Shown here: positions 23,230 through 31,054 of the stretch, one piece after another
Layout: each line of letters opens with the position of its first letter
Position numbering within the stretch: position 1 is the stretch's first letter
From: SHZI01 sp964407855
GTDB taxonomy: Bacteria > Pseudomonadota > Gammaproteobacteria > Steroidobacterales > GCA-2729495
Assembly (NCBI GenBank): GCA_964407855.1
Contig: CAYOXI010000027.1
Span: forward strand, 1 to 32,939
Direction: 5' to 3'
Length of the DNA: 32,939 bases
Notes under the pieces: generated by a model
The model's database searches: none
What the model saw: only the letters and a program-made list of their open reading frames with translations
What the model was told of the DNA's origin: nothing
Translations under genes and position numbers: made by a program

Positions 23230-24245
23230 GACAGCCGGTTCCTCAGGGCAACAGTGAAGGTCATGGCGCGACGGACCCGGCGTTCCGAGTTGCCATCGGC
23301 AGCGGGATCGACTGCCTTGTCCAGCAGCTGGAAGGTGCGGGTATCGGTGTCGCCGGCGTTGTCCTGGGTGCCCGCAGCCAGCAGCGCCACCTGGAGACTC
23401 ACCACCCGACCCCAGTCGGCAACGGCATCCGCGGTCACATAGTTGTCTGGCGCCTGGTCGCCATCGGCATCAAGGCCATAGAGGACCTGGAGATTCTCGA
23501 TGCCGGCCGCCAGTTCTTCCGGGTTGTTCAAGCCGATCCGGCGCCACAGCGCGGGACCCGTTCCCGCCTCGCTGTTGCGGATGTAGTAGGTCGTGGTCCG
23601 CAGCCGGAACACCTGTGCTCCGGGTTCGAAGCGCCGCGCGAGGTTGTCGGTGGCGTTGCCCGGCCCGCCACCGCCGATCGCGTGGCTGATCGTGCCCGTA
23701 CCCGCATTGAAGCCGGTGACCTGGAAGGCCGCGGCCCCGCCGCAGTCAGCAATCAGGGCAAAATCGCCGGCGGCCAGCGGCGCTGGATTCAGGCCGGCGA
23801 CGGTAACCGGATCGTCGGTCGTGGTACCCATCGCGGCGATGATGAACACGCCGGGATCATCCACGGTGCGCAGGGTGAGCACATCCGTGCCGGGAACCAC
23901 GTTGGTAATCGAGGCCGGCGGTGCTTCGCTGTCGTCGAAGCCGACCACATGCTGGCCAAAGTCGTAGAGAAAGTCGCCCGCGTCGTTCAGCGTGTTGACC
24001 ATTGTCCCCAGGTCACGCAGGCAACCCCTGAAGCCGGACATCTGGGCATCCCGCTGGATCAGCTGGGCAGCAAAGCGCAGCGACTCCTGCCGGCCCGTGA
24101 GGCTGGTCTGCATGTCGTTCTGGCGCTTGGTGGTGATATAGATCTGGATCACAGCACCGGTCACCATCAGTCCGAGCACCATGGCAATCATGATCTCCAC
24201 CAGGCCGATACCGGCCTGGGACGCGCGTGGCTTTTTTGGTGTCAT
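23226..24245 (-). CDS. pilW: Minor pilin PilW
   Basis: This 339-residue pilin-like protein has a 12-residue leader ending in Gly, then IGLVEIMIAMVLGLMVTGAVIQIY with Glu at +5. The ITTKRQNDMQTSLTGRQESLRFAAQLIQRDAQMSGFRGC segment is typical of PilW. The large size fits PilW among the minor pilins. The ATG at 24245 is preceded by GGGG about six bases upstream; the frame is open further upstream but only antisense-like Arg/Gly-rich sequence is read there. It follows pilV and overlaps pilX. Confidence 0.9.
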   Translation of the reverse strand: MTPKKPRASQAGIGLVEIMIAMVLGLMVTGAVIQIYITTKRQNDMQTSLTGRQESLRFAAQLIQRDAQMSGFRGCLRDLGTMVNTLNDAGDFLYDFGQHVVGFDDSEAPPASITNVVPGTDVLTLRTVDDPGVFIIAAMGTTTDDPVTVAGLNPAPLAAGDFALIADCGGAAAFQVTGFNAGTGTISHAIGGGGPGNATDNLARRFEPGAQVFRLRTTTYYIRNSEAGTGPALWRRIGLNNPEELAAGIENLQVLYGLDADGDQAPDNYVTADAVADWGRVVSLQVALLAAGTQDNAGDTDTRTFQLLDKAVDPAADGNSERRVRRAMTFTVALRNRLS

Positions 24246-24259
24246 GTTCGGCCCCGTGA

Positions 24260-24703
24260 TCACAGCTCTGTCCTCATCTGCACCACGGCGTCCCGGCTGT
24301 CCGCCGGGTTGTCGGCCGAGATGTCGGTCCACAGCACCTGGATCGTCACCACACCATCGTCGACCGCCACCCCACCCTGGCCGTTGGGCAGGATCGCGAG
24401 CGCGTCTACCCAGGTATCCAGATCGATGCCCGCCTGGCCGGCCGCCCCCGGCGCATCGCCCGGCGCAAGGTCGTAATCGCCATTCAGCGCCCGCTGGCGG
24501 TTGGCCCGCATGCGTTCCAGGATGTCCCAGGCAAGAGTCGTGGCCTCGAAGCGCTGGGCTGCGCTGTTGGTGTTCTGTACCGTCGCCAGCTGCAGGCCGG
24601 CCAGCCCGAGCAGGCCGATCGTGACCAGCACGACGGTGATCATGATTTCGACCAGCGTGGCGCCCGCCTGGCCGTGTTGCAGCTTGTGTCTGTTGCTGTT
24701 CAT
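24260..24703 (-). CDS. pilV: Minor pilin PilV
   Basis: This 147-residue protein has a 14-residue leader ending QAG, then ATLVEIMITVVLVTIGLLGLAGLQ with Glu at +5, and the TLAWDILERMRANR block typical of PilV. It lies between fimU and pilW with short spacers, as in Pseudomonas. PilV is part of the minor pilin complex that starts pilus assembly. Confidence 0.9.
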   Translation of the reverse strand: MNSNRHKLQHGQAGATLVEIMITVVLVTIGLLGLAGLQLATVQNTNSAAQRFEATTLAWDILERMRANRQRALNGDYDLAPGDAPGAAGQAGIDLDTWVDALAILPNGQGGVAVDDGVVTIQVLWTDISADNPADSRDAVVQMRTEL

Positions 24704-24709
24704 GGCTGA

Positions 24710-25243
24710 TCAAATACAGGCCGCATAGGCCACGCTGGCGCGGCCCTGGGCGTTGACAGTGACGGTCCGGTTGTTGTCATCGGTGCAGCCGCTCACCTCG
24801 AGAGCAAAATTGATGCCCCCCGCATCCCGGGCAAAACCAGTGGCCGCGTAGGCAATGAAGGCCGCATCGCCGGTCAGCACCGAGCCCGGCCGCAGGGCTG
24901 GCAGGGCCCGCAGCACTGTGTCCGGCACCGCACCGTTGTCGACGGAGCCGGCCGGCGCGTTGGCATCGGTGAAGACGATCCAGCCGGTGCTCCAGTCGTT
25001 GGCGCCGCTGCAGGTCTCGTTGTCGGCGCTGGCACAGACCGAGACCGGTACCCCGCGGGTGACCGCCTCGCTTCGCGCCAGGGCCAGGGCGCCCACCAGC
25101 GCGTTGGCCTCCTCGGTGGCGCGGTTGTTGCGCACGAAGTCCCGGAAGTTGGGCACGGCCAGCGCGGTGACGACCCCCAGCACGGCGAGGGTCGTCATCA
25201 GTTCAATCAGGGTGTAGCCCCGCTGCTGTCTCCGGACCACCAT
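24710..25243 (-). CDS. fimU: Minor pilin FimU/FimT (GspH-like)
   Basis: This 177-residue protein starts with a nine-residue leader ending in Gly, then YTLIELMTTLAVLGVVTALAVPNF with Glu at +5, followed by the GspH/FimT domain (RNNRATEEANALVGALALARSEAVTRGVPV, WSTGWIVFTD). Four cysteines are present. I chose ATG 25243, since GGAG lies about nine bases upstream and the leader length is typical; in-frame starts at 25279 and 25270 are possible. It is the first gene of the pilin operon. FimU rather than FimT is assigned by operon position. Confidence 0.85.
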   Translation of the reverse strand: MVVRRQQRGYTLIELMTTLAVLGVVTALAVPNFRDFVRNNRATEEANALVGALALARSEAVTRGVPVSVCASADNETCSGANDWSTGWIVFTDANAPAGSVDNGAVPDTVLRALPALRPGSVLTGDAAFIAYAATGFARDAGGINFALEVSGCTDDNNRTVTVNAQGRASVAYAACI

Positions 25244-25339
25244 CTGCACGACTCCGCGACACTCCGACATGGCAGCCACGATAGGGGCCGGGACGCCCGC
25301 CGACCGTGATCCAGATCGCGTTTTCCGGCAAAAGGTCCA

Positions 25340-25412
25340 TTAGATTCAGCAGCTTAGATCCGCTCGTCGCTCCCCGGGACCGCTCATCCCTTATGTCGCC
25401 CCGATGTCGCCC
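25340..25412. promoter_or_regulatory. Repeat-rich region between fimU and the nucleotidase gene
   Basis: The gene-free stretch 25280-25435 holds three signals. There are two TTAGAT copies (25340-25345 and 25354-25359). The 9-mer CCGCTCGTC (25360-25368) differs by one base from the AlgR consensus CCGTTCGTC that I recall from Pseudomonas, where AlgR activates the fimU operon. Two ATGTCGCCC copies (25393-25401 and 25404-25412) repeat with an 11-base period. A clear -35/-10 pair was not found. Regulatory function is a guess from sequence and position. Confidence 0.3.
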
Positions 25413-25435
25413 TGCGTCACCTAGAATGCCGGCCC

Positions 25436-26050
25436 ATGACCCGGTCCTCCGCCAGCCGTCACTTTGTCCTTGGCGTAGACCTGGATGGTGTCGTGGCGGA
25501 TTTCGCCCGGGGCCTGAAACCGATCGCCGCTGAGTGGCTCGGCGTGCCTGACCACACCCTCACCGACGAGGTCAGCTACGGCTTCAGCGAGTGGCAGCTG
25601 GAGGGAGCCGGTGGCTACGACGCATTGCATCGCTTCGCAGTCAAGGAACGGGAGCTGTTCCGCCGCCTGCCGCCGGTGCCCGGCGCGCCGGCCGCCCTGC
25701 GCCGGCTGGATACCATTGCGGAGATCCGTATCCGCATCATCACCCACCGCCTCTATATCCCGTGGTTCCACCAGGAGGCGATCCGCCAGACCACTGCGTG
25801 GCTTGAGCACCACGGCATCCCCTTCTGGGACCTGTGCTTCATGCGCGACAAGGCGGCCGTGGGCGCGGATCTCTATCTGGAGGACAGCCCGGACAACATC
25901 CGCGCGCTGCGGGCGGGCGGACACGAGACCATCGTGGTCGTGAACTCCACCAACCGCGACCTGCCGGCCCCCCGGGCCGACAGCTGGGCATCCATCGAGA
26001 CACTGGTGCGGGACCGGGTGGAGCGCTGGCGGGCAGCCGCGTTGCCCTGA
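25436..26050 (+). CDS. 5'(3')-deoxyribonucleotidase-like HAD phosphatase
   Basis: This 204-residue protein begins with HAD motif I, VDLDGVVADF (Asp15 and Asp17), and continues with RLPPVPGAPAALRRL, IRIITHRL (motif II Thr) and the acidic motif LYLEDSPDNIRAL. The layout matches the NT5C-type nucleotidase family (PF06941), which removes phosphate from deoxynucleoside monophosphates. The ATG has no clear Shine-Dalgarno; TAGAAT at 25422-25427 could be a -10, giving an almost leaderless transcript. Substrate is inferred from family only. Confidence 0.8.
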   Translation: MTRSSASRHFVLGVDLDGVVADFARGLKPIAAEWLGVPDHTLTDEVSYGFSEWQLEGAGGYDALHRFAVKERELFRRLPPVPGAPAALRRLDTIAEIRIRIITHRLYIPWFHQEAIRQTTAWLEHHGIPFWDLCFMRDKAAVGADLYLEDSPDNIRALRAGGHETIVVVNSTNRDLPAPRADSWASIETLVRDRVERWRAAALP

Positions 26051-26069
26051 CGGGCGGTCGCCATAAGCA

Positions 26070-26130
26070 GTCACACGAGCCAGTTAGGCGGCTTGTGACG
26101 CGCCGGCCACGCGACGCAGGATGCGTCGTG
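26070..26130 (+). promoter_or_regulatory. Two hairpins before the DUF2442 gene
   Basis: A bulged stem lies at 26070-26099 (GTCACA/TGTGAC and AGCC/GGCT with two unpaired bases). A second, perfect stem CGACGCA-gga-TGCGTCG lies at 26112-26128, right before the ATG at 26131. The only Shine-Dalgarno-like bases (AGGA, 26118-26121) fall in the tip of the second hairpin, so it could affect translation. The first could also end the nucleotidase transcript, but no T-run follows. Confidence 0.35.
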
Positions 26131-26400
26131 ATGATTCCCCGACTGATGGCTGCCTGGCCGCTGGACCGCCTCCAGCTATGGCTCGCCTACGGTGATGGCA
26201 CCGAGGGTGCCGTGGACCTCGAGGACCACCTGGGGCCCCGCTGCCTCGCCCGCCTCCGCGATGTGCGGGAGTTCCGGCGCCTGCAGCTGGACCGCAACCA
26301 GAACATCCTCTACTGGCCGAGCGGCGTGGAACTGCACGCCGGGGCTCCCTACCGGACGTTGCGGCGCCAGGAACGCGGGGGGCCCATCCGCCTGCCCTGA
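26131..26400 (+). CDS. DUF2442 domain protein
   Basis: This 89-residue protein fits the small DUF2442 family: P-x4-A-x-PLDRLQLWLAYGDGTEGAVDLEDHL, then a REFRRLQLD core and the ILYWPSGVELHAGAPY ending typical of the family. DUF2442 proteins often sit beside DUF4160 genes and have been suggested to form toxin-antitoxin-like pairs, but no partner is seen here. GTG at 26128 is an alternative in-frame start. The function is unknown. Confidence 0.78.
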   Translation: MIPRLMAAWPLDRLQLWLAYGDGTEGAVDLEDHLGPRCLARLRDVREFRRLQLDRNQNILYWPSGVELHAGAPYRTLRRQERGGPIRLP

Positions 26401-26415
26401 ACCGGGCGGTGGCCT

Positions 26416-26597
26416 TTAGAAAGTGACGACGCTGCGGATCGACTTGCCGGCGTGCATCAGGTCGAAGGCCGAGCCGCGCCACACCCGGCCGGTGACCAGC
26501 TGGAACGGACGGGTGCTGATCTCGGCCCCCGCCGGCGCCACGCCGCTGATGATGCTCTCGCCCCAGCCCTTCCCCGCCACCGTGCGACAATTGGGGG
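26416..26597 (-). pseudogene. 3' relic of class III alcohol dehydrogenase (adhC/frmA type)
   Basis: Read on the minus strand, the frame gives GKGWGESIISGVAPAGAEIS, then TRPFQLVTGRVWRGSAF, then DLMHAGKSIRSVVTF and a TAA stop. These are the hallmark C-terminal blocks of S-(hydroxymethyl)glutathione dehydrogenase. About 45 residues that normally separate GSAF from DLMH are missing, joined precisely at the shared Ala-Phe. The first ~300 residues of the enzyme are absent, and the relic begins where the cupin gene starts on the other strand. It cannot be functional. Confidence 0.8.
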
Positions 26598-26598
26598 C

Positions 26599-26982
26599 AT
26601 GGGCAGCCTGTCAGTCAGCGACACCCTCGTCGACGTCGTGATATGCCGCCAGGGCAACATCGACGCCCGGGTTGCCGGCCGGCTGGTCCCGGGGCAGCTG
26701 GCTGTCCTCACCCATCTGCCCACCGGCACCGATGTCGTCCGGCCAACGCTCCGCATTCCACCCGGGGGATCGACGCCCGCCCGGCAACAGGGAGCGGGAG
26801 ACAGGCTGCTGCTGGTAATGCAGGGCGAGGCGCGCGTGCGCTGGGGTCCGGCGCTGGACACCGGGGCGACGGCAGCCTCCGGGGACCTCGTGTTCATCCC
26901 GGCCGGCGTGCGTCACCTGGCCGAGAACCCTGACAGCCGCGACGCGCTGCAGTTGCTCGTGCTGCAGGACGGGAGCGACTGA
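26599..26982 (+). CDS. Small cupin-domain protein
   Basis: This 127-residue protein has a single cupin-like barrel: LRIPPGGSTPARQQGAGDRLLLVMQGEARVRWG followed by GDLVFIPAGVRHLAEN, which includes the second-motif P-A-G-V-x-H. The first-motif His residues are not clearly conserved, so metal binding is doubtful. GGGGG (26593-26597) lies two bases before the ATG, which is closer than usual. The stop directly abuts the ATG of the DUF4126 gene (TGAATG), so the two are likely cotranscribed. Its role is unknown. Confidence 0.72.
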   Translation: MGSLSVSDTLVDVVICRQGNIDARVAGRLVPGQLAVLTHLPTGTDVVRPTLRIPPGGSTPARQQGAGDRLLLVMQGEARVRWGPALDTGATAASGDLVFIPAGVRHLAENPDSRDALQLLVLQDGSD

Positions 26983-27609
26983 ATGGACCTGCAGAGCATT
27001 GCGCTGGCCGGTGGCCTCGCCTGGGCGAGTGGCCTGCGCCTCTACGTGGTGCTGTTTCTGGTGGGTGCCGCCGGCGCCTTTGGCTGGGTGGAACTGCCGC
27101 CGCACCTCGTGATCCTGTCGAATCCGGTCGTGCTCGGCACCAGCGGCGTGCTGGCGGCCGCGGAGTTTCTTGCCGACAAACTGCCTGGCTTTGACAGCCT
27201 CTGGGATGCGGTCCACACCTTCATCCGCATCCCGGCCGGCGCCCTGCTGGCGGCGGGCGCCATCGGCGGCCTGGGCCCTGACAGCCTGCCGCTGATGGTG
27301 GCCGCCGGACTGATCGGCGGCACGATCACGGCCGGCAGCCATCTGACGAAGGCCGGCAGCCGGGTGGCCATCAACCATTCACCCGAGCCCTTTTCGAACT
27401 GGATGGTCTCGTTTTTTGAGGACCTCACCGCGCCAGGCATCGTCCTGCTGGCGCTGTTCGCGCCGGTCGTGCTGCTGGTGATGCTGGTGCTCGCAATTCT
27501 TGCCGCGGCCTGGCTGCTGCCCCGGCTCTGGCGCTGGATCAGCGCGATGTTCGGCCGGATCGCGGGCTGGGCTCAGCCGGCGCGCAGCGGGAGCGTGCGC
27601 GACCGCTGA
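26983..27609 (+). CDS. DUF4126 membrane protein
   Basis: This 208-residue inner-membrane protein has about five hydrophobic segments. Family signs are ASGLRLYVVLFLVG near the start, AAEFLADKLPGFDSLWDAVHTFIRIPAGALLA, and the SRVAINHSPEPFSNW motif, which is diagnostic of DUF4126. The function of the family is unknown. It abuts the cupin gene, and its last 37 bases overlap the 3' end of the convergent molybdenum hydroxylase gene. Confidence 0.86.
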   Translation: MDLQSIALAGGLAWASGLRLYVVLFLVGAAGAFGWVELPPHLVILSNPVVLGTSGVLAAAEFLADKLPGFDSLWDAVHTFIRIPAGALLAAGAIGGLGPDSLPLMVAAGLIGGTITAGSHLTKAGSRVAINHSPEPFSNWMVSFFEDLTAPGIVLLALFAPVVLLVMLVLAILAAAWLLPRLWRWISAMFGRIAGWAQPARSGSVRDR

Positions 27610-29677
27610 CCCGTGGCGGCGAAGATCGCGTTGGCCACCGCCGGTGCGATCGGCGGCAGGCCGGACTCGCCGACACCACTGGGCGCATCGCCGCCACCCA
27701 CGAGGTGCACATCGATCTCGGGTGCCTCGGCCAGGCGCAACTGCCGGTAGTCGTGGAAGTTGCTCTCCCGGACGGCGCCACCGTCCAGCGTGATCTCCCC
27801 GTACAGGGCCGCCGACAGTCCGAACAGGATGCCGCCTTCCATCTGCTGCCGGACAATGTCCGGGTTGACGACGAGGCCGCAGTCCACCGCGCAGGTGACC
27901 CGGTGGACGCGGATCGTCCGGTCCGGGGCAACCGAGATCTCGGCCACCTCGGCCACCACCGTGCCGAAGGATTCCTGCACGGCGACCCCCTGGAAGCGTC
28001 CCGGCGGTGGCCGGCCCCAGCCGGCCTTGTCGGCCGCAACCTCCAGCACGCGCAGATGCCGCGGCTGGTCCCTGAGGTGCCGGCGGCGGAACTCGACGGG
28101 GTCGGCCAGCGCGGCGGCAGCCAGCTCGTCCATGAAGCATTCGAGCGCGAAGCAGGCATAGGAGTGACCCACCGACCGCCAGATCGTGACGGGCACGCCG
28201 GGGTTCCACTCCACCACGTCAACGGTGAGGTTCGGGATGGCGTAGGCCACGCTGGTGGCACCCATCCGCGCCGAGAAGGAACCGACGAGCCGATCGAACA
28301 GCGCCACCATCGTGGTCGAGAAGCCCTGCATCACCGGCCGGGGGATCCATTCGGGCGCCACGGTCCCTGACATCATCGGGAACACCAGGGCATTGAGGCT
28401 GGCGGCAACCATGCGATGGTGCCAGCCGGCGATCCTGCCATCGGCATCCAGCGCACCCTGCAGGCGGTGCAGGGTGGCCTCCCGGTACTGGCCGTGGCGG
28501 AGATCGTCTTCGCGGGTCCACACCAGCTTCACGGGCCGGTCGACTTCGCGGGCGATCGCCGCGGCCTCAAGCACGTAGTCGGCGGTGGCGCGGCGACCGA
28601 AACCACCACCTGCATAGGTGGCGTGCACGGTGACCTGGTCGCGCCGCAGACCTGCGATCTCGCAGATCGCCTGGCGCGCGAGGTCCGGTCCCTGGGTGGA
28701 CACCCAGGCTTCGCAGACGCCATCGTGGAACCAGATGGTGGCGCCGGGCGGCTCCAGCGTCGCGTGGGCGAGGTACGGCAACCAGTACTCAGCCTCGACC
28801 CGGCGCTCGCTGGCCGTGAGAACCGCCTCCACGTTGCCGTCGTTGCGCACGCGGTGCCCGCGGCGCGCGGCCAGCTGCCGGCCCTGCTCCACCCGGATCG
28901 ACGCGCTGCTCACGCCGGCGAGCGGTCCGGGCTGCCAGGTCACGGTCACGGCCGCGGCAGCCCGTTTCGCCGACCAGAAGTTCTCCGCGACCACGGCGAT
29001 GCCCGCATGCATTGGAAACACCGCGATCACGCCCGGCAGCTGCCTCGCCTGAGTGCCATCCCAGTCGCCGACGCTGCCGCCCAGATCCGGGGGCCGGACG
29101 ACCAGCGCCACGAGCACGCCCGCCGGTCGCACATCGATTCCAAAGCTCGCGGTGCCGGTGACCTTGGCGGGAATGTCGGGGCGCGGCACATCGGTGCCGA
29201 TGCGGCTGAAGTTGGCCGGAGAGCGCAGCGTCACTTTCCGCGGCAGCGGCAGCAGTGCCGCGTCGTCGGCGAGATCCCCATAGCGCAGGGCAGCGCCCGT
29301 GGCCGGATTGACCACGGCACCGGTGCCATCGGTCTGCAGGCTGTCGACGTCGACCTGCCAGCGGGCAGCAGCCGCGTCCAGCAGCATCTGGCGCGCGCGG
29401 GCGCCGGTTTCGCGCAGCGGCAGCCAGCGCACCCGCATGCTCTCGCTGCCACCGGTGAGCTGGAGCGGATCCTGGAACAGCGGGTGCACCGGGGCGATGC
29501 GGGTGGTGATGTGCTCCGGTGGCAGATGCAGCTCTTCAGACAGCAGCGTGACGAAGCCGGTCATCACGCCCTGGCCCATCTCGATCTTGTCCACCTGCAG
29601 GATCACCTGGTCGTCGGGCGTGATCTGCAGCCACGCATTGGGCCGGAAGCCGCCGGCCGCGCCTGGCAGCGCAGCCT
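27573..29677 (-). CDS. Molybdenum hydroxylase large subunit (IorB-like), 5' end lost in gap
   Basis: About 700 residues are visible of a xanthine dehydrogenase-family molybdopterin-binding subunit, closest in layout to isoquinoline 1-oxidoreductase beta subunit. Signs are GGFRPNAWLQITPDDQVILQVDKIEMGQGVMTG at the visible start, LTGGSESMR, the central SRIGTDVPRPDIPAKVTGTASFGIDV, TYAGGGFGRRATADYVLEA, WTREDD, and GVGESGLPPIAPAVANAI, where the Glu is the likely catalytic base. These enzymes hydroxylate N-heterocycles or aldehydes using a Mo cofactor with an associated 2Fe-2S subunit, which is not visible and may lie in the gap. The true start, probably with a Tat signal, is missing. The 3' end overlaps the DUF4126 gene. 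Confidence 0.85.
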
Positions 29678-29777
29678 NNNNNNNNNNNNNNNNNNNNNNN
29701 NNNNNNNNNNNNNNNNNNNNNNNNNNNNNNNNNNNNNNNNNNNNNNNNNNNNNNNNNNNNNNNNNNNNNNNNNNNNN
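29678..29777. other. Assembly gap (100 N)
   Basis: Exactly 100 unknown bases, the usual placeholder for a scaffold join of unknown length. It removes the N-terminus of the molybdenum hydroxylase and the C-terminus of the SDR gene. Missing genes, such as a small 2Fe-2S subunit, could lie here. Confidence 0.99.
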
Positions 29778-30481
29778 GAGGCTTCCAGCATGTCCGTTTC
29801 CACCATGCCCGGCGCGAGCAGGGCCACGATGATGCCCCGCTTGCGCAGATCACTGCGCAGCGCCCGCATGCCCATGTTCAGCGCCGCCTTGCTCATCTGG
29901 TAATAGTAGAAGCGGGACATCTGGCCCATCAGTGTCAGCGATCCCAGGCCGCTGGTCATGCCGATGATCTTCTTCTGGTCGCTGGCGGCCACGTTGTCGG
30001 CAAAGGCCTCGGAAAGTTTCAGGGGACCGTAGACATTGGTGTTCATCACGGTGATGAACAGGTCCTGGTCCAGGTTGCCCAGCTGCTGGTCCTTCACCGG
30101 CTCGCCGAGCCAGGCAGCGTTGTTGAACAGCACGTCGACCGGCACGCCCCGGTACTTCGTCGCGAGCGCCGCGATCTGCCCGACATCGGTAACATCGAGT
30201 CTCTCGATGAGGACTTTCGGATTCTTCTGCGCCAGTGCCTGGAGGTCGGTGGCCCTGTCCGGACTGCGGGTGGTGGCGATCACGTTCCAGCCCCGGGCCG
30301 CATATTCCTCTGCCAGCGCGAGGCCAACGCCGCGGTTGGAGCCGGTCAGCAGGATCGTCGGGCTGGCCGGATCCCGAACGCCGGCGGCAACCGTGCCGTG
30401 CACAGGCAGGATGGCAAGGAGCAGTGGCAGGAGCAGCCGTGGCAGGGAGAGTGCGCGGAGCCGTCGGGCATGCCGGGACAT
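29778..30481 (-). CDS. Short-chain dehydrogenase with signal peptide, 3' end lost in gap
   Basis: The product begins with a basic, then hydrophobic segment (PRLLLPLLLAILPVHGTVAA), a likely signal peptide or anchor, which is unusual for an SDR. The Rossmann motif TGSNRGVG follows at 46-53. The NNAG motif is NNAA here. The catalytic Ser is in GMTSGLGS and the Tyr-x3-Lys is in YYYQMSKAAL. APGMVETDM follows before the gap. It should oxidise or reduce a substrate with NAD(P). The ATG at 30481 overlaps the stop of the tannase-like gene (TGATG), so they form an operon. Whether the enzyme is really exported is uncertain. Confidence 0.83.
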
Positions 30482-31002
30482 CACGGGGATTCCGATTCAA
30501 CAGGAACTGCAGGGAGCCGCAGTCTAGTCGAAATCCGCACGTCGACGGGTCCCTCGCCAAAGTAACCGGCTACCACCTCCAGAGCGAGGCGGGTGGCATT
30601 TTCCATCGCTGCATCCGTCGGCGGGTCGACGGTCAGTGCCGCGTAGCCGCGACCCAGGGCCTCGGCCACCGCACTACGCTCAGGCTCGCCGCAGGTGTCG
30701 GGACACTCGATTACCAGCAGTGTGCTGTCCCAGTCCAGGACGGGAAGATGCAGGTCGAAACCGACCGTGCTGTCAATGCGTCCGGTGACGCGGCAGGTCT
30801 CCGGGATGGGTGGCGACCCGTCAACCGTAGCGGCCCCAGTCAGTTGCACTGGCACCCCGAGCGCCTCGGCGAAATCCAGCGCAAGAAGGGCGACGCAGGC
30901 TTCCGGCGGCACCGGCACTGCGTCGACCGGTTCGGCGGCATCCAGCCGGCCGACCAGCATCGCTGACAGCAGCAGAGCACGCATCACCGCAATCCCTGGC
31001 AT
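30481..31002 (-). CDS. Truncated tannase/feruloyl-esterase-like exported protein
   Basis: This 173-residue protein has a signal peptide and resembles the N-terminal part of the tannase family (PF07519): ETCRVTGRIDSTVGFDLHLPVLDW, then a Cys pair at ECPDTCG where the family has the GCGGFCG region, then ALGRGYAALTVDPP and a late VVAGYFGEGPV helix. It ends where full-length enzymes have the nucleophile Gly-Cys-Ser-x-Gly-Gly, so the catalytic Ser and the lid domain are missing. The ATG at 31002 has GAGG seven bases upstream; ATG 30984 is an alternative. It may be a degenerate gene or a genuine short paralogue. It is coupled to the SDR gene. Confidence 0.6.
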   Translation of the reverse strand: MPGIAVMRALLLSAMLVGRLDAAEPVDAVPVPPEACVALLALDFAEALGVPVQLTGAATVDGSPPIPETCRVTGRIDSTVGFDLHLPVLDWDSTLLVIECPDTCGEPERSAVAEALGRGYAALTVDPPTDAAMENATRLALEVVAGYFGEGPVDVRISTRLRLPAVPVESESP

Positions 31003-31054
31003 GGCCGGACCTCGGCCGGCCCGGCTCTCAAGCTGCCGGAGTCCCGGCAGGCGG

